Made by a program: the position numbers and the translations under genes. Below, in pieces: positions 1 through 8,631 of a stretch of 64,000 nt of DNA (position 1 is its first letter; every line of letters begins with the position of its first letter). Below the pieces are notes generated by a model. That model was not told where the DNA came from and did not search any database. It was given only the letters and a program-made list of their open reading frames with translations. This DNA is from Chitinophaga nivalis (GTDB taxonomy: Bacteria; Bacteroidota; Bacteroidia; Chitinophagales; Chitinophagaceae): NCBI RefSeq assembly GCF_025989125.1, contig NZ_JAPDNR010000001.1, forward strand, positions 7,924,087 to 7,988,086. The letters run 5' to 3'.

Positions 1-1881
1 GGATTGGATTTCGAAGGATATAAAAATAACTATGAGTACTTCTCTCCTTCCCGCAACATGTACCTGCAGGACTGGTGGAATATCAATGCGGAGAAGAATC
101 TGGCAGGAAACGACATTCAACAGAATCCTTATTGGATCCTGAACAGAAATATAACAGATAACCGTAAGGATAACATCATCGCTTCCCTCGCTGTTCGTTA
201 CACCCTGAATGACTGGTTAAGCATCCAGGCACGTGGTAACGTCAACAAATCATGGGATAAATATGAACTGAAAGCCAATGCAGGTACGCAAACTACCATC
301 GCAGACAAAAACGGACGTTACACTTACGACTTCCTGAGCAGCACCCAATATTATGGTGATGTATTACTGGTAGGTAACAAAAAACTGTCTGACAAAATTG
401 GTTTCAACTTTACGGCCGGTACCAGCATCACAGATCTACGTCAGGACCGTACTTTCATGGACTCCAAAGATGCTGATTTAGCTTTTGCCAACGTATTCCA
501 TATTGGTAATATCAACCTGAATACCGCATCCAAGGTAACGCCTACCGGTCAGAGAAGACAGCTACAGTCTGTATTCGGTACCGTAGGTTTCAACCTCAGC
601 GAAAAAGTATTCCTGGATCTGACCGCACGTAACGACTGGTCTTCCACCCTGGCATTTACCCCTAATTTGAAAAAAGGTTACCTCTACTACTCTGCCGGGC
701 TAAATGCCATCCTCAGCGACATTGTGCAACTGCCTAAATTTGTAGATTATGCCAAAGTACGCGGTTCCTTCGCGAGAGTGGGTAACGACGTAGCACAATT
801 TTCTACCCTGCCGGTAAACCGGATCACCGCAGGTTTATTAACTTCCAATACTTCCGGCGCTTATCTGGGTCAAACCCTGAAACCGGAAATGACTACCTCT
901 ATTGAATTTGGTACCGAGTGGAGATTGCTGGATAACCGCCTGAACTTTGACATTACCTGGTATAATTCTCATACAAAAGACCAGTACTTCGACTTTGCGA
1001 TTTCTTCCGGATACCTGTATCCGAATGCATTCATCAATGCCGGTAACGTACAAAACACCGGTATCGAAGCTTCCCTTGGCTATCAGGTAATCAAACAGAA
1101 AGATCTCACCTGGCAGACTAACTTCAACTTCACCCGTAACCGCAATAAAATCATTGAACTGGCGCCACAGCTGAAAGGTGATTACGTGATTACGCCAAGA
1201 GGCAACAACGTAAACAACTATGCCCTGATGCTGCATGAGGGTAGTTCTTTCGGTGATATCTATGGTCGTGAATTCCAGCGTGCAGACGATGGTTCCATTA
1301 TTGTAGACGATAAAGGCAACCCACAAAGCAAACCTGGTAAACTGTCTTACCTCGGTAACCCGACTCCTAAATTCCTGCTGGGATGGTCTAACACTGTGAC
1401 CTGGAAACAACTGAGTCTGAGCGTGCTGATAGATGGTCGTTTCGGTGGTAAAGTGATGAGCATCACCCAGGCAATGCTGGATGAATTCGGTGTGTCTAAG
1501 GCTAGTGCTGATGCCCGTGAGAATGGCGGTGTAGACATTCCTGCTACCAAAATCGGTGGTGGTAAATTTACCGGTAAAATACCTGCTCAAACATTCTATG
1601 GCGGCGTAGGTGGTCGTGCCGGTATCACTGAATACTATATGTATGATGCTACCAACATCCGTTTAAGAGAACTCGCCCTGACTTATGCAGTTCCATTACG
1701 TACCAATGTTATCAAAGATCTGAAAGTAGGTTTTGTTGGCCGCAATCTGTTCTTCTTCACCAAAAAAGCGCCTTATGATCCAGAATTGAGTATGAGTACC
1801 GACAACGGCGTACAAGGTGTGGATGTATTCGGATTACCGGCTACCCGCAGTTTTGGCTTGAATGTGAAATGTGCATTTTAA
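1..1881 (+). CDS. SusC/RagA-type TonB-linked outer membrane receptor, C-terminal part
   Basis: The reading frame is open from the first base, so the gene begins upstream and only about 626 C-terminal residues are seen. They have the alternating aromatic/polar strands of a 22-strand TonB-dependent barrel, with typical SusC stretches such as FLDLTARNDWSS, VRGSFARVGND, LGNPTPKFLLGWSN and the late segment ATNIRLRELAL, and they end in the usual terminal Phe (KCAF). The signal peptide, carboxypeptidase-like domain and plug lie outside the window. A SusD gene follows after 29 bases, so the pair should form an outer membrane glycan or peptide importer. The substrate cannot be read from the sequence. 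Confidence 0.95.
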   Translation, partial: GLDFEGYKNNYEYFSPSRNMYLQDWWNINAEKNLAGNDIQQNPYWILNRNITDNRKDNIIASLAVRYTLNDWLSIQARGNVNKSWDKYELKANAGTQTTIADKNGRYTYDFLSSTQYYGDVLLVGNKKLSDKIGFNFTAGTSITDLRQDRTFMDSKDADLAFANVFHIGNINLNTASKVTPTGQRRQLQSVFGTVGFNLSEKVFLDLTARNDWSSTLAFTPNLKKGYLYYSAGLNAILSDIVQLPKFVDYAKVRGSFARVGNDVAQFSTLPVNRITAGLLTSNTSGAYLGQTLKPEMTTSIEFGTEWRLLDNRLNFDITWYNSHTKDQYFDFAISSGYLYPNAFINAGNVQNTGIEASLGYQVIKQKDLTWQTNFNFTRNRNKIIELAPQLKGDYVITPRGNNVNNYALMLHEGSSFGDIYGREFQRADDGSIIVDDKGNPQSKPGKLSYLGNPTPKFLLGWSNTVTWKQLSLSVLIDGRFGGKVMSITQAMLDEFGVSKASADARENGGVDIPATKIGGGKFTGKIPAQTFYGGVGGRAGITEYYMYDATNIRLRELALTYAVPLRTNVIKDLKVGFVGRNLFFFTKKAPYDPELSMSTDNGVQGVDVFGLPATRSFGLNVKCAF

Positions 1882-1910
1882 CCTGATTCAGAACATCAAA
1901 AAAAAGAACT

Positions 1911-3518
1911 ATGAACTATAAAGCATTCAAAAAAGCAGGACTGGTACTCGCTGTGGCAGCGCTGAGTTTGGGTAGCTGTACCAAAAATTTCGAAGAGCTT
2001 AATAAAGATCCATACGGTTCCACCGATCAAGACCTCGAAGGTGATTTCGCCATCGTAGCAGCCCAGCTGCAACAGGCGCAACGCAGTATATACCTATTTA
2101 CTCCAGTACCGGACTTTCAGGTACAACAAAACCTGTTTGGCGATATTTTCAGTGGTTATATGATGACGCCCGCCAACTTTGCAGGAAATAAAAACAACAC
2201 CACCTATTTTATCATTGATGGCTGGAACGGTACCCCGTGGAACGTTGCCTATGCCAACGTGATGAACCCTTCCTATAAAGCCGGCGTTTTCTCCAAAGGA
2301 AAATTCGATGATACCTATGCCATGTCTAAACTCCTGCGTGTGGAAGCGTTCCACCGTTTGAGCGATTTATATGGTCCGATCATCTACACCAAATACAACC
2401 AGCCCAACAGCGAGGGAGGAATTGATTTCGACAGCCAGAAAGATGCTTACTATGCATTTTTTGCGGACCTGAAAGAAGCCATCGATATCCTGACGCCGCT
2501 TAAAGATAAAAGCAGCAGCATTATCTTTACCAAGGCCGACCTGGTATATGGCGGAAAATACGATCGCTGGCTGAAATTTGCCAATACCCTGAGACTTCGC
2601 CTGGCATTACGTATTGTTAACATCGATCCGGCAAAAGCAAAAGCAGAAGGAGAAGCAGCCCTGGCCAACGCTGGTGGATTACTGTCTACTGTAGATGACA
2701 ATTTCCTCGTAAGCATTGGTAGTACTACCCACCCACTGAATACGATCAGTGATTCCTGGAAGGATATCCGCATGGGTGCTCCTGTTGAATCTATCCTGGG
2801 TGGCTATGCAGATCCTCGTCTGCCGAAATATTTCAAACCGGCCATCGATCCGAATCCAGCAGTATTTGGTACCTACAAAGGTATTCGCAACGGTATCAAT
2901 ATAGATGACAAAGGACGCTACCAGGGTTATTCAGAACTGGCCTTTTTCGAGAGCAAAATACAGCTGATGACCACTGCAGAAGCCTGGTTCCTGAAATCTG
3001 AAGCAGCCATCCGTAACTGGGCAGGCGCCGGAAGTGCACAGGCTAACTACGAAGCTGGTATCCAGGCATCGTTCGAACAGCATAAACTGCCGAATGCCGC
3101 CGCTTACTATAATAACAGCACCCTGAAACCTAAACCTTACATCGATCCAAAAGCAATTACTGCCGGAGAGAACGACATCAAGGAAGGTTCTCCTTACCTC
3201 AGCACCATCACCATCAAATGGGAAGATGCGGCTGTCTTTGAAACAAAACTGGAACGTATCCTCACCCAGAAATGGATTGCCAATTATCCGGAAGGTCAGG
3301 AAGCCTGGAGCGAATTCCGTCGCACCGGTTATCCTAAACTGTTCCCGGTAGTGGTAAACGCCAGTGGCGGTACCGTAGATACTAAAAAATTCATCCGGAG
3401 ATCCATATTTCCAAGCAATGAATATGCTACCAACGCGGCAGCTGTGCAGAAAGCCATCAGTACCCTGAGCGTGCCGAAAGATGTAGCAGGTACCCCGCTG
3501 TGGTGGGATACCAAATGA
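1911..3518 (+). CDS. SusD/RagB-like nutrient-binding outer membrane lipoprotein
   Basis: This 535-residue protein starts with a lipoprotein signal peptide (lysines at 4, 7 and 8, a hydrophobic core, then LSLGSC with the lipidated Cys at about 23). The body resembles the SusD-like family with TPR helices, for example SKLLRVEAFHRLSDLYGPI near residue 140 and the late EAWSEFRRTGYP segment. It is the surface lid that docks on the SusC barrel encoded just upstream, with which it must be cotranscribed. A strong terminator hairpin follows about 40 bases after the stop. No sulfatase or glycosidase is attached to the pair on the visible side, so no substrate is proposed. Confidence 0.95.
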   Translation: MNYKAFKKAGLVLAVAALSLGSCTKNFEELNKDPYGSTDQDLEGDFAIVAAQLQQAQRSIYLFTPVPDFQVQQNLFGDIFSGYMMTPANFAGNKNNTTYFIIDGWNGTPWNVAYANVMNPSYKAGVFSKGKFDDTYAMSKLLRVEAFHRLSDLYGPIIYTKYNQPNSEGGIDFDSQKDAYYAFFADLKEAIDILTPLKDKSSSIIFTKADLVYGGKYDRWLKFANTLRLRLALRIVNIDPAKAKAEGEAALANAGGLLSTVDDNFLVSIGSTTHPLNTISDSWKDIRMGAPVESILGGYADPRLPKYFKPAIDPNPAVFGTYKGIRNGINIDDKGRYQGYSELAFFESKIQLMTTAEAWFLKSEAAIRNWAGAGSAQANYEAGIQASFEQHKLPNAAAYYNNSTLKPKPYIDPKAITAGENDIKEGSPYLSTITIKWEDAAVFETKLERILTQKWIANYPEGQEAWSEFRRTGYPKLFPVVVNASGGTVDTKKFIRRSIFPSNEYATNAAAVQKAISTLSVPKDVAGTPLWWDTK

Positions 3519-3556
3519 TTACCAACGTCTTATTTTGAATCGCGTGCATAAAAAAG

Positions 3557-3585
3557 GCCGGTCCTATTCAGGGCCGGCATTTTTA
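3557..3585 (+). terminator. Rho-independent terminator of the susCD operon
   Basis: Eight-base arms (3557-3564 and 3571-3578, one G-T pair) enclose a six-base loop and are followed by A and five Ts. It lies 39 bases after the susD stop. Confidence 0.75.
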
Positions 3586-3652
3586 AACACCATTCAAACG
3601 ATATATCTTTTTTTGCTTTGCATTCAATTTAGGTCACATTTAACATGTTTAA

Positions 3653-3686
3653 GGCCGCTTGTACTCTTGCAAACGGCCGTTTTTTT
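3653..3686. terminator. Second hairpin with T-run downstream of susCD
   Basis: GGCCG at 3653 pairs with CGGCC at 3674, and a run of seven Ts follows. The loop is long (16 bases), so it is weaker than the first hairpin and may be only a backup terminator. Confidence 0.45.
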
Positions 3687-3745
3687 GAAGCATCGCAAAT
3701 ACGTTTTTCATATCTTCACTTAGGACTAATTTTTACTATTTAAAA

Positions 3746-3779
3746 AAGCCTTCCCGTTCCCGGAAAGGCTTTATTTTTT
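3746..3779. terminator. Bidirectional terminator between susD and the esterase gene
   Basis: AAAGCCTT and the near-complementary AAGGCTTT flank a short G/C-rich loop, with A/T runs on both sides. It suits the convergent susD and esterase genes. Confidence 0.65.
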
Positions 3780-3798
3780 TTATCATCCGGCGTAACGC

Positions 3799-4608
3799 CT
3801 ATTGAAAATACCTGTGGAAAAACAACAGCTGATAATGTATTGCATTGCTCCAGTAAGCCCAATTATGTTCGCCCGGCCTTTCTATATAATCATGCGGAAT
3901 ACCCAGTTGTAACAACTTCTGGTGCAGATTGCGGTTAACATCAATAAAAAAATCCTTTACCCCACAGTCAATGATCAAAGGGAGGCTACCGGGTTTTATT
4001 TTATCTACCAGGTTGATCACCGTATAATCATTCCAGTTAGTGCCTTTGTTTCCTGCCGGCCCCAGTCTTTTGGCGATATCCCAGTTTTTTGGGAAAGGCC
4101 GGATATCTACCCCACCACTTATACTCCCTGCTGCCCCAAAAATTTCGGGATGCCGGATAGCCAGGTATAAAGCACCATGGCCGCCCATACTCAATCCGGT
4201 AATAGCCCGGTAACGGGGTGTTGCCAGCGTGGGGTAACGGTGATCGATATACGCCGGTACTTCTTTCGCGATGTAGGTTTCATAACGAAAGGCGCTGTCT
4301 ACCGGACTGTCTACATACCAGCTGCCGACCGCACCATCCGGGCATACAATGATACATCCAAAGGATTCCGCCAGCTCCTGCAGGGCGGGTACCTTATTTA
4401 TCCAGTTGGCATAATTACCGCCGTGCCCATGCAACAGATATACAACAGGAAACCGCTGCGTTCCTTTACCGGCAGCATCCGGTGTGATCACCACACATTT
4501 GTAGCTGGTGTGCATCGCATTGCTGTAGATCGCCACCGTGTCCGTCACCGTTGCCCGGGTTGTTTGCCACAGCGAAATAAAGAGGAAAAACGTGATGTAT
4601 TTTTTCAT
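3799..4608 (-). CDS. Exported esterase of the esterase D / feruloyl esterase family
   Basis: A 269-residue alpha/beta hydrolase with an N-terminal signal peptide ending near TTRA (residue 20). The family features are in order: HGHGGNY (oxyanion region, about 80), the nucleophile elbow GLSMGGHG (Ser about 145), the acid region IIDCGVKDFF and the C-terminal His in PGEHNWAYW. This is the Esterase family (PF00756) that includes S-formylglutathione hydrolase, antigen 85 and many carbohydrate esterases in Bacteroidota. The signal peptide favours removal of acyl or feruloyl groups from glycans in the periplasm over formaldehyde metabolism. It lies alone between terminator hairpins on the minus strand. 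Confidence 0.85.
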   Translation of the reverse strand: MKKYITFFLFISLWQTTRATVTDTVAIYSNAMHTSYKCVVITPDAAGKGTQRFPVVYLLHGHGGNYANWINKVPALQELAESFGCIIVCPDGAVGSWYVDSPVDSAFRYETYIAKEVPAYIDHRYPTLATPRYRAITGLSMGGHGALYLAIRHPEIFGAAGSISGGVDIRPFPKNWDIAKRLGPAGNKGTNWNDYTVINLVDKIKPGSLPLIIDCGVKDFFIDVNRNLHQKLLQLGIPHDYIERPGEHNWAYWSNAIHYQLLFFHRYFQ

Positions 4609-4646
4609 AGTCTCTATCCTGAAAGAATTAAAAATTACATTTTAGG

Positions 4647-4690
4647 TAATAAAAATTACGCATCTCCGGGGAGATGCGTAATTTTTATTA
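4647..4690 (-). terminator. Long perfect inverted repeat at the 3' end of the M1 peptidase gene
   Basis: Two perfectly complementary 21-base arms (4647-4667 and 4670-4690) are separated by two bases. The TAA stop of the peptidase gene (4688-4690) is the first codon inside the hairpin, and AT-rich sequence forms the outer stem. It can act as a terminator for the peptidase transcript. Confidence 0.7.
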
Positions 4691-7009
4691 CTGATTTCTT
4701 TTCTTCATCGGATTATCGCCTGAACTGGCACCTCGTGGCGCCGTATTGGCTTTGAACAGCTCAAACCTGGAGGGGGCAGCCTCCCGGGGCCAGCTGTTGT
4801 TATTTTCATCGATATCTGCGGTTTCACGCAGCGGGTCCAGCTTTACGGTGGCTACCGTTTTATCTTTAGCAAACACCTTCGTTACCTGGTTTTCGTTTTT
4901 ACGCCAGATATAGGCCGAAATCCGGTCTGTTTCCTTCGTGCCGTCGGTAAACGTCCACTCAATGATCAGCGGCATTACCAGGCCTCCTTTATTGCTAAAG
5001 GTGACTTCGTAAAAATTCTTTTTGCTGTCGTACATCCGTTTTTCTTCTGCAGACAAACCGTTGTAGAACTGCTCGTAGGCAGCTTTATCTTCGGACCGTA
5101 CTTCAAAGCGGTTCCATTTGCTGTAGAAATCCTGCAAGCTGGTATCCTGGAGTACCGGATAGGTGATACCAGCCGCCTTGTTCCGCTGACGGGCAATGTG
5201 GTCTTTACCTTTTTCGTACGCCTCTCTGGCAGCACTGGCTGTGGTTTCCGGGTTTTTACCATCCATCCGGTACCATTTCACACTATCCAGTGCGATATCC
5301 ACAGGCTCCGTACCAAAGAACCATCCGCGCCAGAACCAATCCAGGTCTACTGCAGAAGCATCTTCCATGGTGCGGAAAAAGTCGGCAGGCGTAGGGTGTT
5401 TGAAAGCCCAGCGACGGGCATATTCCCGGAAAGCAAAATCAAACAATTCGCGTCCCATCACCGTTTCCCGCAGTATATTCAGTGCCGTAGCCGGTTTGGC
5501 ATAGGCATTCGGACCAAATTCAATAATATTTTCGGAGTTGGTCATCACTGGTTCCAGCTGGTCTTTCGGCATTTTCATGTAATCCACAATCTTATGTGCC
5601 GGTCCCCGCTGTGAGGGGAACTCCGGATCCCACTCTGTTTCTGCCATAAACTGGCAGAAGGTATTCAGGCCTTCATCCATCCAGGACCACTGCCGCTCGT
5701 CGGAGTTAACGATCATCGGGAAGAAGTTATGCCCTACCTCATGAATGACTACCCCGATCATCCCATTCTTTGTTGCTTCTGAATAGGTGCCGTCTTTGTC
5801 TGCCCGGCCGTAGTTGAAACAAATCATCGGATATTCCATCCCGTTGGCGGCTTCCACGGAAATGGCTACCGGGTACGGATAAGGAATGGTATGTTTGGAA
5901 TAAGACTTCAAGGTATGTGCCACCACTTTGGTGGAATAGCGGCGATATAGCGGATAGGCTTCCGGTCCATAGTAAGACATAGCCATTACCTGGTTACCTT
6001 CCACGGGTGTTGCCATGGCATCCCATACCAGCCTGCGGGAAGATACAAGGGCAAAGTCGCGCACATGCTGTGCTTCGTATACCCATGTTTTACGGGCAGC
6101 TACTTTTTGCTGTATGGCTTTTTTCGCCTCCTCCAGTGTTACCACTTCCACAGGTTCTTTACTTTGTTTCGCCTGCTGCCAGCGTTGGTACTGTGCCGGT
6201 GTAAGCACTTCGCGGTAGTTCTGACATTCGCCGGTAGCTCCTACGATATGATCGGCAGGCACGTTCATGCGTACACGATAATTACCGAAGGCGAGGGCAA
6301 ATTCTCCTCTGCCGGTGAACTGTTTGTTCTGCCAGCCCTGGAAGTCGGAATACACGGCCAGGCGCGGATACCACTGGGTGATGGTATACAGGTAGTTTTT
6401 ATCTTCCGGAAAATATTCGAATCCACCACGACCGCCGATGCTCATGCGATCGGAGAGGTTATACCACCACTCCACTTTCAGCTGTACTTTTTCACCTGGC
6501 ATCAGGGTGTTGGGCAGGTCTATACGCATCATCGTCTGGTTGATGGTATAGGACAGGGCCTTTCCGGCTGCATCGGTTACTTTGGTAATTTTCGTGCCCC
6601 AGTCGCCGGCAGGCGGCAGTATTTTATTGAGCTGCGAAAGGGTCATTTTATCCGACATCCGGCTGCCATCAAAGGAGCGGTTATCGCTTTTCGGATCATG
6701 CTCATTTTCATCGAGCTGTAGCCACAGATAGGTCAGCGGGTCCGGCGAGTTGTTGAAATAAGTAATGGTTTCAGCGCCGGTGAGCCGTTGCTTGTCGTCA
6801 TCAAGTGTGGCCGTGATATCATAATCGGCGCGTTGCTGCCAGTATTTCGGACCGGGAGCACCGGAAGCGGAACGGTACATGTTGGGTGACTGCAACATCG
6901 TACCCAGTTGTTCAAAACGATTGCCGTGGTTGGACCCCGGATTTTGCTGTGCAGACAACGCTATTGTGCCGCAACAAAGCATACCGAGCAGGTAAAAACT
7001 TTTTCTCAT
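4688..7009 (-). CDS. Exported M1-family metallopeptidase (gluzincin)
   Basis: This 773-residue protein has a signal peptide (residues 1-20, ending LSAQ) and a beta-rich N-terminal domain typical of M1 aminopeptidases. The zinc site is complete: HEVGH near residues 420-424 and, 18 residues further on, the third ligand Glu in WMDEGLNTF (about 443). The substrate-binding GxMEN motif appears as GMEYP about 40 residues earlier, which is the variant seen in many exported Bacteroidota M1 proteins. The C-terminal third is a helical and beta region ending in a basic tail. It probably trims peptides in the periplasm or outside the cell. A HupE-like gene and a DUF6702 gene are next to it, a grouping I recall in related genomes. 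Confidence 0.9.
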   Translation of the reverse strand: MRKSFYLLGMLCCGTIALSAQQNPGSNHGNRFEQLGTMLQSPNMYRSASGAPGPKYWQQRADYDITATLDDDKQRLTGAETITYFNNSPDPLTYLWLQLDENEHDPKSDNRSFDGSRMSDKMTLSQLNKILPPAGDWGTKITKVTDAAGKALSYTINQTMMRIDLPNTLMPGEKVQLKVEWWYNLSDRMSIGGRGGFEYFPEDKNYLYTITQWYPRLAVYSDFQGWQNKQFTGRGEFALAFGNYRVRMNVPADHIVGATGECQNYREVLTPAQYQRWQQAKQSKEPVEVVTLEEAKKAIQQKVAARKTWVYEAQHVRDFALVSSRRLVWDAMATPVEGNQVMAMSYYGPEAYPLYRRYSTKVVAHTLKSYSKHTIPYPYPVAISVEAANGMEYPMICFNYGRADKDGTYSEATKNGMIGVVIHEVGHNFFPMIVNSDERQWSWMDEGLNTFCQFMAETEWDPEFPSQRGPAHKIVDYMKMPKDQLEPVMTNSENIIEFGPNAYAKPATALNILRETVMGRELFDFAFREYARRWAFKHPTPADFFRTMEDASAVDLDWFWRGWFFGTEPVDIALDSVKWYRMDGKNPETTASAAREAYEKGKDHIARQRNKAAGITYPVLQDTSLQDFYSKWNRFEVRSEDKAAYEQFYNGLSAEEKRMYDSKKNFYEVTFSNKGGLVMPLIIEWTFTDGTKETDRISAYIWRKNENQVTKVFAKDKTVATVKLDPLRETADIDENNNSWPREAAPSRFELFKANTAPRGASSGDNPMKKRNQ

Positions 7010-7100
7010 AATCAGTATTGAAAAAACGATAACAGCTCACAGCCGGTATGATACGGAAACCCCCTTCCCTGTTTCCACTCCCGCGTGCGATAACTGCAAA

Positions 7101-7685
7101 TTAATTGATCAGTGCTGCTCTTATTCCCTGCAGCACCATTAAAAACGCGATGCCAAAGGTAGCGGATGACAGGAACATATTCCAGTCGCGCCGTTTTACC
7201 CCCGCCATATTTACGGCTACTGCCGACAGTAACAGTACCGTCAACACAATCAGGATCTGGCCAAATTCCAGTCCTATATTAAATCCTAATAATGGTTGAA
7301 CAATGTTTGCCTGGCTCCCCAACAGGCTTTTCAGGTAATTGGAGAACCCGAGTCCGTGGATCAGTCCAAAAAACAAGGCATAAAAATAATTCAGCTGCAA
7401 ATGACGTGGTGCTTCTTCTTTCCGGACAATATTGGAAAAGGCCGTGATACAGATGGTAACCGGTATCAGAAATTCTATCAGCGCGCCGGGTATACGAATA
7501 ATATGTAGTACACTCAATGCCAGCGTAATAGAATGTCCGATTGTAAATGCGGTGACCAGTACCAATACTTTTTTCCAGTCCCGTAATACATAGATAGCGC
7601 TCAGTGCTATCACAAAAAGAATATGATCATACGCGTCCCAGTTAAGAATATGTTGCCATCCCAGCTGAAAATACAATTCATCCAT
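7101..7685 (-). CDS. HupE/UreJ-like integral membrane protein
   Basis: A 194-residue polytopic protein with five or six membrane segments. It carries the HupE/UreJ-like hallmarks: WDHILFV-type N-terminus (here DAYDHILFVIAL), GHSITLAL near 50 and GLIHGLGFSNYL near 110. Members of this family are proposed secondary nickel or cobalt permeases, but no hydrogenase, urease or cobalamin gene is present here, so the cargo is unknown. It is read divergently from the DUF6702 gene, with the two starts 69 bases apart. Confidence 0.75.
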   Translation of the reverse strand: MDELYFQLGWQHILNWDAYDHILFVIALSAIYVLRDWKKVLVLVTAFTIGHSITLALSVLHIIRIPGALIEFLIPVTICITAFSNIVRKEEAPRHLQLNYFYALFFGLIHGLGFSNYLKSLLGSQANIVQPLLGFNIGLEFGQILIVLTVLLLSAVAVNMAGVKRRDWNMFLSSATFGIAFLMVLQGIRAALIN

Positions 7686-7700
7686 TGCCCTGCTTTTGTC

Positions 7701-7708
7701 TAAATTTG
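7701..7708 (+). promoter_or_regulatory. Candidate -7 box for the DUF6702 gene
   Basis: TAAATTTG matches the Bacteroidota -7 consensus TAnnTTTG and lies 46 bases before the GTG start. No convincing -33 TTTG is found at the expected distance. Confidence 0.4.
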
Positions 7709-7754
7709 GTAATTATAAACACTAAAAGTTAATTATCTAAATAAATTTAGTCAA

Positions 7755-8243
7755 GTGGGTTTATTATTATGTAAATGGTGGATGGCCATGTGGTTGACGA
7801 TGATGCATCCTTTCTATGCCAGTGTAACAGAAATTACACACAATGCCGCCAAAAAGGAACTGGAAGTCAGCTGCCGTATTTTCGCAGATGACCTGGAGAA
7901 CGCGCTGAAAGCCCAGTATGACACACACTTCGACATTATCCGACCAGCCAACCGTAAACAGGTAGAAGCTTATATCGCTGCCTACCTGTCACAGCATCTC
8001 ACGGTTAACCTGGATGGCAGGAATATTGTACTAAGATTTATCGGTTATAAGATTGAAGAAGATGCAGTGTGGAGTTTTCTTGAAGCCACGGATGTGCCGG
8101 CGCCTAAACAAGTACAGGTAAAAAATGATGTACTGTACAACCGACACCCGTCTCAGACGAATATGATTCATGTGATTGTAGGTGGGGAAAGGAAAAGTAT
8201 AAAGCTTGACAATCCAAATGCAACAGCAGTCCTAAGGTTTTAG
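7755..8243 (+). CDS. DUF6702 family protein, probably exported
   Basis: The 162-residue product starts with a hydrophobic stretch followed by MMHPFYASVTEITHN, which is characteristic of the DUF6702 family near HupE-like and M1 peptidase genes. The rest is a small alpha/beta domain (CRIFADDLENALK, then two beta hairpins). The first start is GTG at 7755; an ATG at 7782 would shorten the leader peptide and cannot be excluded. No enzymatic motif is visible. The divergent HupE-like gene suggests a shared role in metal or envelope physiology, which is inference. Confidence 0.7.
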   Translation: MGLLLCKWWMAMWLTMMHPFYASVTEITHNAAKKELEVSCRIFADDLENALKAQYDTHFDIIRPANRKQVEAYIAAYLSQHLTVNLDGRNIVLRFIGYKIEEDAVWSFLEATDVPAPKQVQVKNDVLYNRHPSQTNMIHVIVGGERKSIKLDNPNATAVLRF

Positions 8244-8282
8244 GAAGAATTTATTCTTTTTTATTATCTACCGTAATTTCCA

Positions 8283-8290
8283 TAAATTTG
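8283..8290 (+). promoter_or_regulatory. Candidate -7 box for the small membrane gene pair
   Basis: TAAATTTG fits TAnnTTTG exactly. A weak TTTA lies 19 bases upstream at 8260-8263. The first gene starts about 85 bases downstream of the predicted start site. Confidence 0.4.
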
Positions 8291-8380
8291 GTTGCGTTTG
8301 CGTTACTATATTAGCTGAAAAATGGAATAGTCTGATCAAGGAAAGTTTAATAAAAAAGTAATCCTCAAATAATAAAAAAA

Positions 8381-8608
8381 ATGTCAACTACTACCAATTT
8401 GCTCTTAGCTATTATAGCGGGAGGAGCGTTTCTTTCTCCTCTTTTCCTGATGCTCCGCAGAGTTATAAAAAACTCTTCCAGTAACCTGAAAGACCGCCAT
8501 AAAATAGAAATAAAGAGTAAATCTGGTCAAACTATAATTTTAGATCTTAATAAACAGAATGGTACTAAAAAAATCCTACACACGGCCGACGTACTACTAG
8601 GAGATTAA
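8381..8608 (+). CDS. Small single-pass membrane protein of unknown function, EACC1-like C-terminal pattern
   Basis: A 75-residue protein. Residues 6-27 form one membrane helix, followed by basic residues (RRVIK) and a short beta-rich tail with the pattern IEIKSKSGQTIILDL and then a final helix (LHTADVLLGD). That helix-linker-strand-turn-strand-helix order resembles the C-terminal half of the effector-associated constant component EACC1 of predicted conflict systems, but the usual N-terminal half is missing and I cannot verify the match. Base composition is clearly more AT-rich than in the neighbours. The second small gene starts 23 bases after its stop, so the two are probably cotranscribed. 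Confidence 0.6.
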   Translation: MSTTTNLLLAIIAGGAFLSPLFLMLRRVIKNSSSNLKDRHKIEIKSKSGQTIILDLNKQNGTKKILHTADVLLGD

Positions 8609-8631
8609 CCTAACCTAATCGAATCCGTCCT

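Noticed and set aside
838..1590. Antisense frame of 250 codons in the susC gene
   Set aside because: The plus-strand barrel sequence is typical and continuous; the antisense one is not.
3535..3723. Open frame of 62 codons after susD
   Set aside because: It runs through two terminator hairpins, has no ribosome binding site and no protein-like composition.
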